DNA of 12,168 bases from positions 1 to 12,168 of the forward strand of contig JABMSA010000170.1 of the NCBI GenBank assembly GCA_013202185.1. The letters are read 5' to 3'. This DNA comes from Planctomycetota bacterium (GTDB lineage Bacteria > Planctomycetota > PUPC01 > JABMSA01). The notes beneath the pieces were generated by a model. It did not search any database. It was not told the origin of the DNA and saw nothing but the letters and a program-made list of their open reading frames with translations. Below are positions 1 through 7,685 of this stretch, one piece after another. Within the stretch, counting starts at the first letter, position 1. Each line of letters opens with the position of its first letter. The position numbers and the translations under genes were made by a program.

Positions 1-1559
1 GTCTGGAGCGGCGCAACTATCTTGCCCGGGTTGAAAATATTCTCCGGATCAAAGAGCTTCTTGATCTCTTCGAACGCGGGGTACAGCTCACCGTATTGCC
101 TGCGCAGAAACTGGGTGCGCAAGAGGCCGTCGGCGTGCTCGCCCGAGAGGGTGCCGCCAAGCGACAGCACGAGATCGGTGGTCTGCTCCATTATCTGCGC
201 CATCTTCTCGACTTCGGCGGGGTCGCCGACGTTGATCATCGGCCGCACGTGAAAATTGCCCTGCCCCGCGTGCCCGAGCACCACAAACGCCGCATCGTGA
301 TCATCGAGTATCTTCTTGAGGCCCGCCATGTATGCAGGAATGGCCGGAACGGGCACGGCTGCGTCCTCAATGAAAGGAATGGCTCTTTTGGGGCCGGGCA
401 GGTTGCAGAGAATCGGCAGCACCGCCTTGCGCACGTCCCACAGAGCTTGTTGTTCGGCCGCGTCGGCGGTGTCGATCGACCGCATCGCGAGCTTGCGCTT
501 GGAGAGCATCTCGTGTTTTACCCGGTCGGTCTTTTCAACCAGCGGCTCGCGCTCGGGCCCGTCAAACTCGACAAACAGCAGGAGTTGCGCGTCTTCGGGC
601 AGGAACCTCTTCAGCTCGGGGCGCCGCTCGCGGACGATTGTCGTCGCGCTGCGGTCCATCGCCTCGAGGGCCGATGGCTGCATTTCCATGATCAGTGGCA
701 CGGCATCGCACGCCGCCTGGAGATCGGCGAACGCAAGCACCAGCAGCTCGGTGCATCGAGGGGGGTCGGCCACGTCGAGCTCGGCCTCCACGATGATTCC
801 GAGGGTGCCTTCGGACCCGCAGATCAGCCGCTGGAGATGCGCAACCGTGCCGCCGTTCACGTGCTCGATAAAACGGTCCAGCCGGTATCCGCTGCTGTTC
901 TTGTGCACCTTGGGCGTGCACCTGTCGATCTGCGGCGCATAGCGGAGCGCGATTTTCGCCGCCCCCGCGTATAGCTCCGGCGCCCGACCGCCCGTTGCCT
1001 TCAGCTTGCTCAATTGCCGCCCTTCGGCTACGATGATCTCGCCGGTGTCTGTTACAAGCTTCAGCTTCCGGACGTAGTCGATGGTGTTGCCGTATTTGAG
1101 CGCGTGTGACCCGGACGCGTTGTTCGCGATCATTCCGCCGAGCGTCGCGAAGTTGCCGCTCGAGGGGTCCGGCGGAAAGTACTTACCGTGGGGCTCGAGG
1201 AGCCAGTTGAGCGTTCCGTGCGTTATGCCGGGCTGAACGCGCACTACGTTGGCGTCGGCGTCGATGTTTTCGAGGGCGTCCATGTAGCGGGTGAAATCGA
1301 TGATGACCGCCCGGCCAACGGTCTGCCCCGCGAGGCCCGAGCCGCCGCCGCGAGCAATGATGGGTAGGCGATGCTCTCGGCAGAAGCGCACCGTGAGCGC
1401 CACGTCTACGGCGTTCTTCGGATGCACCACGCCCAAGGGCTCGATTCGATAAATACACGCCGCCGATGCATACACCAGCTTCGAGACGTCGTCGGTATAG
1501 GCATCGCCATCCAACTGCCCGGCCAGGCCGTCGAGAACGCCGGTTTCAATAGTTGCCAT
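1..1559 (-). CDS. FAD-binding oxidase/dehydrogenase, GlcD/D-lactate dehydrogenase type, 3' end outside window
   Basis: This is a flavoprotein of the vanillyl-alcohol-oxidase fold, the family that oxidises 2-hydroxy acids such as glycolate or D-lactate. Reading the minus strand from ATG at 1559 gives 519 codons without a stop. Visible motifs are the FAD pyrophosphate loop ARGGGSGLAGQ (about residues 69-79), PPDPSS (about 129-134), GGMIANNASGSHALKYG (141-157), KNSSGYRLD (220-228), GSEGTLGII (248-256), GHAGQGNFH ending at H437, GEHADG with H475, and the family-terminal NPGK at 510-513. An in-frame TAA four codons upstream of the ATG fixes the start; the ribosome site is weak. Stand-alone GlcD proteins normally end shortly after NPGK. 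The long N-terminus and the FLRRQYGELYPAFEEIKKLF segment resemble the roughly 950-residue forms fused to a C-terminal Fe-S (GlcF-like) domain, so the gene may continue well past the left edge. The substrate cannot be told. GEHADG replaces the commoner GEHGDG. Confidence 0.93.
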   Translation of the reverse strand, partial: MATIETGVLDGLAGQLDGDAYTDDVSKLVYASAACIYRIEPLGVVHPKNAVDVALTVRFCREHRLPIIARGGGSGLAGQTVGRAVIIDFTRYMDALENIDADANVVRVQPGITHGTLNWLLEPHGKYFPPDPSSGNFATLGGMIANNASGSHALKYGNTIDYVRKLKLVTDTGEIIVAEGRQLSKLKATGGRAPELYAGAAKIALRYAPQIDRCTPKVHKNSSGYRLDRFIEHVNGGTVAHLQRLICGSEGTLGIIVEAELDVADPPRCTELLVLAFADLQAACDAVPLIMEMQPSALEAMDRSATTIVRERRPELKRFLPEDAQLLLFVEFDGPEREPLVEKTDRVKHEMLSKRKLAMRSIDTADAAEQQALWDVRKAVLPILCNLPGPKRAIPFIEDAAVPVPAIPAYMAGLKKILDDHDAAFVVLGHAGQGNFHVRPMINVGDPAEVEKMAQIMEQTTDLVLSLGGTLSGEHADGLLRTQFLRRQYGELYPAFEEIKKLFDPENIFNPGKIVAPLQ

Positions 1560-1604
1560 GATATGTCCGTCTTATGAAGTAATTTGGCTGCGTATTCCTC
1601 GTAC

Positions 1605-1633
1605 ATTATACCCGCGCAGTGCAGGAAAGGGAA
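1605..1633 (-). promoter_or_regulatory. Candidate sigma-70 promoter of the FAD oxidase gene
   Basis: A perfect TATAAT -10 box reads on the minus strand at 1610-1605, 45 bases before the ATG at 1559. With a 17-base spacer the -35 position reads TTCCCT, a poor match, so the call rests mainly on the -10 box and its placement in the 125-base gap after the kinase stop. The implied leader is about 40 bases. Its presence suggests the oxidase is transcribed independently of the kinase upstream. Confidence 0.4.
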
Positions 1634-1684
1634 CGCGAAAAACGGTGAGAAGGCAGGATGATTGTCGGTGGGAGCGCGCCTGCG

Positions 1685-4645
1685 TTATTCCGGCGGGCCT
1701 GTGACTTTTGCGAGGGCCTTGACGGCCGCGACGTCGACGGGCCCGATGATGGTGATGTCGTCGAAGGTCCAGGTATTGACCGGTTGCATGCCCGTGAAGT
1801 GAATGTAGTATCTGCCGGAGAGATCGGGCTTCGCGGCCGGGTCTGCCGCGCCGTCGGGCAGCTCGACTGTGCGGCTGTCGTAAACAATCCGGTTGTCGAA
1901 CCGCGCCGTTGCGTAGTCTGCCGTTACCTCGATCTTCACTTGGTGCCACGCGCGCTGTGGAGGCGGTTTTCTGTAGGGCCGCTCCCAATGGCTCTTCGTC
2001 GTGTGGAAGCTGCGGAAGGTATCGCGCCCGCCCAGCCGATTCCAGAATGAAAACTCCCAGATGTTCTTCCGGCCTTCGTGCGGACGCAGCAGTATCCGCC
2101 CGTATCCATCCTTGGCCTTTTCTTCGACGAGCCTCAGCTTGTACCGGATCTCGACCGGTGTGCCGGCGAAGATGTCTGGGGCGATGATGTCGATGCCCTT
2201 GAGAGCGACCGCTGCTCGCACAATTCTCGGCTCCTTCGCGTTTGCACCGGAGGGTCCAGGCGGCTTCGGGCCCCGGCGGAAATCCGCCAGTTGCTCCTTG
2301 CTCGAGAAATCCCACGTGAGGCTCCAGCGGCCGTCTTCGAGGACCTCGATCCTGGCGTTGAGCTTCTTCGAGGCCCCAGCGACGAGCGCGCGGGGTTCGG
2401 CTTTTTTCTTGAGCTGTTCGATCTCCTCCTTGTTCTGCTGCACTGTAAGCGTTGCGGCGTACTTTTGCTCGAGCTGTTCGCAGGCGTGCATCACATCTTC
2501 CCATTCGCTTTGCTTGTCGGCATCGACTGCCCGGGCAAGGAGCGCGGCCGCGTCGCTTTCCGGAGTGAGCAATTCGATGCGCCTCTTGAATCTGGCGGCG
2601 TCGGGTGCAGGCGCGCTCTGGGCGGCCTCGCCGGCGTCGGCCAGGTCAAACGTCACACACAGGTAGTAAGCCGCGCGAGGCAGCGCGCCGCCGTTGTCGC
2701 CTGATTTCCAGTAGTGGTCCGCAAGCCGGAAACGCTGGCCGCCATCGAGCGAATCAAACCGCTTCCGTATGTGCTGGTTCAAGACGATGATGTCGAACTC
2801 ATCGTCCGTGACGTTCCGAATCGGTTCGGGTCTGTCGCTCCGGATCGGAAACTCCTTCCCATCGAGCGCCTTGAGCCCCTCGCGTGCATCATGGTCGATC
2901 TGTTGCAGATGCTCCATCAGCTTCCGGTCCCACTCGACCTCTTCCTTGCAGTCGCCGAATTCCGGTTTCTTGAGGGCTTCGGTTGCCAGGTTGCGGGCGT
3001 CGTCCGGACGGTTGTGCCTCAAGTGATCGGCAAACTCGAGCCAGAATTTCGCGTGCGTTTCACGTGCGATTCGGGCCTTCTGGACCAAGGCTTGTTCGAT
3101 CTCGGCCAGACATGTATTTGCGCGTTTCTCGTAGCCCAGATTTCGCAGCTCTTCGGACGCCAACCTTGCTTCGTCATATTTTCCTTCGTCGAGCAAGGCC
3201 CATGCGTTTGCCTCCAGTTCGTTTTTTTTCTGCGTGCGCTCGGTGCGCAATTGATGAAGGATAGCCTTGGCCCTGTCTGCTGCGTCTTCGTGGCGGCTGT
3301 CCGGCTTGAACTCATCGATGAGCCGGATAGCCGTGCCGTAGTCGCCTTGTTTGGTCGCCGCTTTCGCGTCCTCTTCGAGCTTATCGAGCGCGGCCATGTC
3401 GGCCTCGAGGCGCCGGGCCTCGGCAGCTTGTGCCTGCTTCCGCCCGATCTGCTCGATGCGTTGCATTGCCCGGGCGCTCAGTGCCTCATCCGGTGCAGCC
3501 GCCAGTACCTGCTCATAGAGTTTCTTCGCTTCGTCGAGGTCGCCGGCTTCTTCTTTTTCGTTGGCGTTGTCGAAGAGAATTCGGGCGGCCCCGTTTTGTG
3601 GCTGTTGTTTCGGTCGTTCCGGCGGGTTCTCAATCGGCTCGTGCGACGGTTTGTACAGCAGGACGAGGCAGACGCACGCGGCGGCAACAACAGCCGCGCC
3701 GCCTATCACGAGCCGGCCCACCGAAGGCCTCGAGGGGGCGCGTTTCCGGGATTCCGTCTTTCTCGTGCGGGTGATCTCGACAGGCAGGTCGGCGGCAACG
3801 GCCTCGAGGTCGGCGTTCAGCTCGTCGGCCGACTGGTAGCGTGCCGCAGGGTCCTTGGCGAGCATCTTCTCGAGCACATGGCACAGCCCTTCCGACAGAT
3901 CGGCGTTGAGCTCGTGCGGCGGAGGCGGCTCTTCGTTGATGTGCTTGAGCATGATCACGGTGGGGTTGTCGCCGCCAAACGGAGGCGCGCCGGTGACCAT
4001 ATGATAAAGCGTGGCGCCCAGCGAGTAGAGGTCGGAGCGCAAATCAACGCTATCGAGCCCCTTGGCCTGCTCTGGCGAGATGTACATCGGCGTGCCCATC
4101 GCCTGGCCGGCGATAGTTACTGATCCGTCTTCGGAGGCAGACTTCGCGAGCCCGAGATCCGCGAGCTTGGCTGTGCCGTCTTTGGTGAGGATGATATTCT
4201 CGGGCTTGACGTCGCGGTGGACGAATCCGGCGCCGGCCGCGTGCCCGAGTGCGCGGGCAATCTGCGCCGTGATCTCCGCGGCCCTCGCCTCGCCGATGAT
4301 GCCGTCGCGCTTGAGAAGCCGCTTGAGGGTCACGCCGTCCACGTATTCCATAGCGAAGTAATAGAAGCCCTCGGGCGACTTTCCGGCGTCGATGCCGCGC
4401 ACTATGTTGACGTGGTCCAGCTTTGCCGCAGCCCTTCCCTCGCGAAGGAAACGCTCGACGTATTTCTCGTTGCGGGCGTACCTGGGATCGAGCACCTTGA
4501 GCGCCACGATGCGGTCGACGCTCATCTGACGGGCCTTGTAAACCACGCCAACGGCGCCGTGCCCGATCTTCTCTATCAGTTCGTAAGCACCAATGCGATG
4601 GGCTTCGCGGGGCGGCCGCTGATCGCTGGTGTTGTGATCCGCCAC
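1685..4645 (-). CDS. Membrane-anchored Hanks-type Ser/Thr protein kinase with LamG/3-keto-disaccharide-hydrolase-like ectodomain
   Basis: The product is 986 aa. The cytoplasmic kinase domain covers about residues 20-285: Gly-rich loop IGHGAVGVV (27-35), ATP lysine K50, alpha-C glutamate probably E69, catalytic loop HRDVKPEN (143-150, base D145), DLG in place of DFG (163-165) and GTPMYISPEQ (184-193). All residues needed for catalysis are present. A basic linker leads to one transmembrane segment at about 311-331. Outside lies a Pro-rich stretch, then Glu/Lys/Ala-rich helical repeats (about 350-590) that look TPR-like or coiled-coil, and a C-terminal beta-rich domain (about 770-970) resembling the concanavalin-like DUF1080/LamG group. 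The start is GTG at 4645, with GGAGA 8 bases upstream and an in-frame TAG a few codons before it. The gene diverges from the lipoprotein gene and has its own promoter. The ectodomain may bind glycan or cell-envelope material; that is inference. DLG is a common bacterial variant, not a sign of inactivity. Confidence 0.95.
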   Translation of the reverse strand: MADHNTSDQRPPREAHRIGAYELIEKIGHGAVGVVYKARQMSVDRIVALKVLDPRYARNEKYVERFLREGRAAAKLDHVNIVRGIDAGKSPEGFYYFAMEYVDGVTLKRLLKRDGIIGEARAAEITAQIARALGHAAGAGFVHRDVKPENIILTKDGTAKLADLGLAKSASEDGSVTIAGQAMGTPMYISPEQAKGLDSVDLRSDLYSLGATLYHMVTGAPPFGGDNPTVIMLKHINEEPPPPHELNADLSEGLCHVLEKMLAKDPAARYQSADELNADLEAVAADLPVEITRTRKTESRKRAPSRPSVGRLVIGGAAVVAAACVCLVLLYKPSHEPIENPPERPKQQPQNGAARILFDNANEKEEAGDLDEAKKLYEQVLAAAPDEALSARAMQRIEQIGRKQAQAAEARRLEADMAALDKLEEDAKAATKQGDYGTAIRLIDEFKPDSRHEDAADRAKAILHQLRTERTQKKNELEANAWALLDEGKYDEARLASEELRNLGYEKRANTCLAEIEQALVQKARIARETHAKFWLEFADHLRHNRPDDARNLATEALKKPEFGDCKEEVEWDRKLMEHLQQIDHDAREGLKALDGKEFPIRSDRPEPIRNVTDDEFDIIVLNQHIRKRFDSLDGGQRFRLADHYWKSGDNGGALPRAAYYLCVTFDLADAGEAAQSAPAPDAARFKRRIELLTPESDAAALLARAVDADKQSEWEDVMHACEQLEQKYAATLTVQQNKEEIEQLKKKAEPRALVAGASKKLNARIEVLEDGRWSLTWDFSSKEQLADFRRGPKPPGPSGANAKEPRIVRAAVALKGIDIIAPDIFAGTPVEIRYKLRLVEEKAKDGYGRILLRPHEGRKNIWEFSFWNRLGGRDTFRSFHTTKSHWERPYRKPPPQRAWHQVKIEVTADYATARFDNRIVYDSRTVELPDGAADPAAKPDLSGRYYIHFTGMQPVNTWTFDDITIIGPVDVAAVKALAKVTGPPE

Positions 4646-4687
4646 TGCTGCTTCTCCGCAGATGCCGGGTATGATGCACTCATGCTA

Positions 4688-4716
4688 ATTCTATGCTCAA
4701 TCGGCGTAGGAGTCAA
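4688..4716 (-). promoter_or_regulatory. Sigma-70 promoter of the Ser/Thr kinase gene
   Basis: On the minus strand TTGACT (4716-4711) and TAGAAT (4693-4688) are separated by exactly 17 bases, each with 5 of 6 consensus matches. The expected start near 4681 gives a leader of about 36 bases ending in the GGAGA ribosome site and GTG at 4645. Confidence 0.72.
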
Positions 4717-4889
4717 CCCCTACTTGTGCGAGAATGCGGGTGCCGATCCACCTGCGAGTTATTTGTTTGGCGCAGCCCGCAACGGCACCTCTCGGGGCAC
4801 GCCCAACAGATGCCGCGCCGGGCGAGGCGGGCGGTGAGCAACGTACCTGCCGCATAGGCAACGACAGTGCAAAAAAACTGTGTTTTCCA
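4717..4889. other. Central part of the divergent intergenic region, nothing recognised
   Basis: The gap between the kinase and the lipoprotein genes is 385 bases. Its two ends carry the promoters listed separately. I found no convincing ORF, tRNA or riboswitch in the middle. It contains a G+C-rich stretch near 4810-4835 and an A7 run at 4871-4877 just upstream of the rightward -35 box, which could act as an UP-like element or a bend. Confidence 0.4.
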
Positions 4890-4917
4890 TTGACAGCGCC
4901 GAGAAAATGAGTAAAAT
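4890..4917 (+). promoter_or_regulatory. Sigma-70 promoter of the small lipoprotein gene
   Basis: A perfect TTGACA (4890-4895) is followed after 16 bases by TAAAAT (4912-4917), 5 of 6 matches. The predicted start near 4924 leaves a leader of about 107 bases before the ATG at 5031, long enough to hold the inverted repeat at 4936-4963. Confidence 0.72.
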
Positions 4918-4935
4918 ATACAGTCGAGCGGATTT

Positions 4936-4963
4936 GTTGCCGTTTGGCAACGCTATGTTGCCA
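4936..4963. promoter_or_regulatory. Triple GTTGCC/GGCAAC inverted-repeat cluster, candidate operator or leader hairpin
   Basis: Three half-sites alternate in orientation: GTTGCC (4936-4941), a 4-base gap, GGCAAC (4946-4951), a 5-base gap, then GTTGCC (4957-4962). The second pair extends to a perfect 7-base inverted repeat, TGGCAAC with GTTGCCA (4945-4951 and 4957-4963). The cluster lies about 12-40 bases inside the rightward transcript. It could bind a dimeric repressor at the DNA level, or form one of two mutually exclusive RNA hairpins, because the middle half-site can pair with either neighbour. No regulator can be named. Confidence 0.45.
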
Positions 4964-5030
4964 GTTGATCGTGCATGGTGTACGGTCGTGATTCATGGTC
5001 GGCGGAGCCACGGAAAGGAGAACCCGCAGT

Positions 5031-5231
5031 ATGAAGAAGTTCTTGGCAATCATGTTGTGTTGTGGTCTTGTTTTTGGGATGGTGGGCTGCAAGGAGAAGG
5101 AACCTGTTCCTCCTGTAGATCCACCTCCGGTTGACGCGCCCGACGACGCGGAAGCGCCGGCAGACGATCCAGAGGAGGCTCCCGAGGAGGCTCCCGATGA
5201 GGTACCTGATGAGGAAGAGGAGGACGATTAG
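5031..5231 (+). CDS. Small highly acidic, proline-rich lipoprotein (66 aa)
   Basis: The N-terminus MKKFLAIMLCCGLVFG is a typical lipoprotein signal, with Lys-Lys followed by a hydrophobic core. MVGC acts as a lipobox with Cys20 as the expected lipidated residue. The mature part is about 47 residues, almost entirely Pro, Ala, Asp, Glu and Val, with repeated E-A-P-[ED]-E/D steps and a terminal EEEEDD. No fold is expected; it should be a disordered, strongly negative tether on a membrane surface. The ATG at 5031 was chosen because AAAGGAG sits 10 bases upstream and the signal peptide begins there; an in-frame ATG at 4995 would bury the signal. A strong promoter lies upstream and a hairpin downstream, so it is probably a single-gene unit. 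The repetitive codons (GAGGAGGCTCCC appears twice) suggest growth by local duplication. Function unknown. Confidence 0.85.
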   Translation: MKKFLAIMLCCGLVFGMVGCKEKEPVPPVDPPPVDAPDDAEAPADDPEEAPEEAPDEVPDEEEEDD

Positions 5232-5296
5232 GCACGGGCTCTTCTCGGAAAACGTAACCGGCTTCTGCAGTGACCGAAGCTGGCAGGAGTAATCGC

Positions 5297-5337
5297 GCCC
5301 CCTCGCCGCGTTTCGGCCCGTCGAGGGGGCCGCCTTT
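5297..5337 (+). terminator. GC-rich hairpin, probable terminator after the lipoprotein gene
   Basis: GCCCCCTCG (5297-5305) pairs perfectly with CGAGGGGGC (5322-5330) around a 16-base loop. Only TTT (5335-5337) follows after CGCC, so as an intrinsic terminator it has a strong stem but a poor U-tract. It lies 65 bases after the lipoprotein stop and before the next gene, which argues that the histidine kinase starts downstream of it. Confidence 0.5.
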
Positions 5338-5350
5338 GTCTGAGCAGATT

Positions 5351-6262
5351 ATGTGCTCAAGAAATGACCGGGCCGCGAAGGCCGGGCCTTCGGCGATACC
5401 GGTTTTGCTTTCCGTGGCCGTGGCAACGGCCGGGGTGATGCTCTACGTTGCCGGGCGGCCCAACGCGTTCTTCACGGTACTGTGCGGGGTAGTGATTGCC
5501 GCATCAATGGCTGTAATTGCGAATGAAATCATTCGGCCGCGCCGCAAGAATCCGGCCGACGCCATAACCCAGGCGATGTCGGCCTCCGCTCGCCTCGAGG
5601 AGCTGGGCTCCACGGCCGCTGCGGTGGCGCACGAGATCAGGAACCCGCTGAGCGCGCTCGACATCCACGCGCAGCTTCTCGAGGAGAACCTCCCGAAGGG
5701 CGACGCCGGCGACAAGGCACGCGAGCACCTCAACATCATCCGCTCCGAAACGCACCGCCTCAATCTTATCGTGGAGAACTTCATCAGATTCGCGCGGCCC
5801 AGACCCCTTCACACCTGCCCGGTGCAAATGGCCCAACACCTGGCACACGTGATGCGGCTGATCGAGTCTGAGGCGGGCGAGCGAAACATCATAATCGACC
5901 ACGGCGACCTCCGCACCGACCTGCCGAAAGTCATCGCCGACCCCAACCAACTCGAGCAGGCTTTTCTCAACGTGATGATCAACGCCCTGCAAAGCATGCC
6001 CGACGGCGGGCGGCTGACGCTTTCGTCGCGAGTAAACGCCGGCTACGTCGAGTGTATCATCTCGAACACCGGCCCTGCGATTCCGCAAGACGTTCGCGAC
6101 AGTATCTTCGACCTGTATTTCACAACGAAGGAATCCGGCAGCGGGCTGGGCCTTCCCATCGCGCAGAAGATCTTCGGCGAGCACAACGGCTACATTACTG
6201 TAAGCTCGCAGCCCGTGCAGACGTCGTTCTTCCTCGGCATTCCGGCCGGCGAGGCCACCTGA
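5351..6262 (+). CDS. Membrane histidine kinase, NtrB/HisKA type, without large sensor domain
   Basis: From ATG 5351 the protein has 303 aa. Two adjacent transmembrane segments (about 15-35 and 39-61) leave almost nothing outside, so any signal is sensed within the membrane or through a partner. A short linker is followed by the HisKA dimerisation domain with H-box AVAHEIRNPLS (phospho-acceptor H94), N-box NVMINALQSMP (N211), G1 box SNTGPAIP (239-244 region) and G2 box GSGLGLPIAQKI, then the HATPase end at the C-terminus. The G1 aspartate is Asn here, a variant also seen in working kinases of the CusS type. The same frame stays open upstream to a GTG at 5270, but that would put the coding region across the hairpin at 5297-5330; TTG at 5336 is another option. 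None has a clear Shine-Dalgarno, so the start is provisional. The gene ends 3 bp before the response regulator, its likely partner. Confidence 0.9.
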   Translation: MCSRNDRAAKAGPSAIPVLLSVAVATAGVMLYVAGRPNAFFTVLCGVVIAASMAVIANEIIRPRRKNPADAITQAMSASARLEELGSTAAAVAHEIRNPLSALDIHAQLLEENLPKGDAGDKAREHLNIIRSETHRLNLIVENFIRFARPRPLHTCPVQMAQHLAHVMRLIESEAGERNIIIDHGDLRTDLPKVIADPNQLEQAFLNVMINALQSMPDGGRLTLSSRVNAGYVECIISNTGPAIPQDVRDSIFDLYFTTKESGSGLGLPIAQKIFGEHNGYITVSSQPVQTSFFLGIPAGEAT

Positions 6263-6265
6263 CGC

Positions 6266-7606
6266 ATGACACCACCCATACGAGTACTGATCGTTGACGA
6301 CGAACACAACATCCGCGATGGAATAGCTGCCGCGATCCGGGAAGACGGCCGCGAGGTGCGCACCGCGCGCAACGGCGCCGACGCCCTCGCCGCCATCTCA
6401 AGCTCGGGCGGATGCGACGTGGTCATCACCGACCTGAAGATGCCGGGAAGCGTAGACGGCCTCAAGCTCGTGCGCAAGGTCCGCGCCGCAGCCCCCGGCG
6501 CCAGCGTTATTATCATAACCGCCTACGGAACCGTCGAAACGGCCGTCGGGGCAATGAAGCTGGGGGCTTTCGACTATATTTCGAAGCCGCTGGACCTCGA
6601 CCACCTCCGCACGGTTGCCCGCAACGCGGTTGAAAAGCAGGAGCTCATCAGAGAGAACCTGCTGCTCAAGAAGCGGCTGGCCCGGGAGCAGAAGATCATA
6701 GCCGGCTCGCCGCTGATGAAGAAGGTGATGGAAATGGTCGGGCAGGTGGCCGCAAGCGACGTGACCGTGTTCATAACGGGCGAGAGCGGCACAGGCAAGG
6801 AGATGATCGCGCGCGCGATACACAACAACAGCTTCCGGCAAGATAAGCCATTCGTGGCCGCACACTGCTCGTCAATGCCCGAGTCGCTGTTCGAAAGCGA
6901 AATGTTCGGCCATGAGAGGGGGGCGTTCACCGGTGCGCTGCGCCGGCATATCGGCCGGTTCGAACAGGCGCGCGGCGGCACGCTTTTTCTCGATGAAGTA
7001 GCCGACATGCCGCCGCAGTACCAGGTGGACCTGCTCCGCGTGCTGCAAGAGCGTGAGCTGCGGCGTGTGGGCGGGGAAGAGATCGTAAAGATCGACGTGC
7101 GCATCATAAGCGCAACAAACCGCAACCTTGCCGAAGCTGTGGCCCACGGAACGTTCCGGCAGGATCTTTACTACCGCCTCAACGTTGTTCCCGTCGAGCT
7201 GCCGCCGCTTCGCAAGCGCCACGGAGACGTCCCCCTGCTGATCGAGGAAATCCTCAGAGAGTTCAACGCGGTGCATGGCAAGGATATCCGCCTCTCCGAG
7301 AAAACGCAGAAACTCCTGGCGCGGCACCGGTGGCCGGGCAACGTCCGCGAGCTTCGCAACCTCCTGGAGCGGCTGGTGGTGACGTCGGACTCGTCCGCCG
7401 TGAGCGACGATTCCCTCCCGGATGAAATACGCTTCCCGGAGCAGAGGCAGCACTTCGGGCTGGACTCCGTTGTTTCACGAGCCGAGCGCAAGGCCATTAT
7501 TGCCGCACTCGAGCAGACCGCCGACAACCGCCAATGCGCGGCCGATCTTCTCGGCGTCAGTGTCCGCACGCTTCATTACAAGCTCAAGAAGCTCGGAATG
7601 ACGTGA
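6266..7606 (+). CDS. NtrC-family sigma-54-dependent response regulator
   Basis: This 446-aa protein has the full three-domain plan. The receiver (about 5-120) shows acidic D11/D12, phospho-acceptor D56 in VVITDLKMP, T85 and K107. The AAA+ sigma-54 activator domain (about 145-370) has Walker A GESGTGKE (172-179), GAFTGA (219-224) for contact with sigma-54, Walker B TLFLDEV (239-245), the arginine-finger stretch FRQDLYYRLNV, and WPGNVREL. A Fis-type helix-turn-helix ends the protein (about 405-444, ALEQTADNRQCAADLLGVSVRTLHYKL with the family-typical ending). It should be phosphorylated by the kinase 3 bp upstream, and the two are almost certainly cotranscribed. Targets would be -24/-12 promoters; I saw none convincing in this window, so they lie elsewhere. 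No residue needed for activity is missing. Confidence 0.96.
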   Translation: MTPPIRVLIVDDEHNIRDGIAAAIREDGREVRTARNGADALAAISSSGGCDVVITDLKMPGSVDGLKLVRKVRAAAPGASVIIITAYGTVETAVGAMKLGAFDYISKPLDLDHLRTVARNAVEKQELIRENLLLKKRLAREQKIIAGSPLMKKVMEMVGQVAASDVTVFITGESGTGKEMIARAIHNNSFRQDKPFVAAHCSSMPESLFESEMFGHERGAFTGALRRHIGRFEQARGGTLFLDEVADMPPQYQVDLLRVLQERELRRVGGEEIVKIDVRIISATNRNLAEAVAHGTFRQDLYYRLNVVPVELPPLRKRHGDVPLLIEEILREFNAVHGKDIRLSEKTQKLLARHRWPGNVRELRNLLERLVVTSDSSAVSDDSLPDEIRFPEQRQHFGLDSVVSRAERKAIIAALEQTADNRQCAADLLGVSVRTLHYKLKKLGMT

Positions 7607-7664
7607 CGCTCCGGCACGAGTGCCCCGGCCTGAAGGCGCTCCCACGGCTGTTTCAGTCGGTCTG

Positions 7665-7683
7665 CTCTGATTATGAGTCAGAG
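7665..7683. repeat. Short perfect inverted repeat CTCTGA/TCAGAG
   Basis: CTCTGA (7665-7670) and TCAGAG (7678-7683) flank a 7-base loop. It directly abuts the left arm of the larger inverted repeat and may be its outer edge. No U-tract follows, so it is not called a terminator. Confidence 0.45.
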
Positions 7684-7685
7684 TT

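Noticed and set aside
96..974. A 292-codon plus-strand open frame opposite the FAD oxidase
   Set aside because: It has a His/Arg/Leu-rich composition typical of antisense shadow; the minus strand encodes a clear flavoprotein.
2714..4123. A 469-codon open frame on the plus strand inside the Ser/Thr kinase gene
   Set aside because: It is the antisense shadow of the GC-rich kinase gene; its translation shows no domain, and the minus-strand product has every kinase motif.
5270..5350. GTG at 5270 as the histidine kinase start
   Set aside because: It would place the coding sequence over the strong hairpin at 5297-5330 and add a Pro/Ser/Arg-rich stretch with no homology; ATG 5351 leaves both transmembrane segments intact.
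7609..7628. CGGCACGAGTGCC hairpin as a terminator of the first two-component operon
   Set aside because: The stem is only about four to six pairs with a bulge, and no T-run follows.
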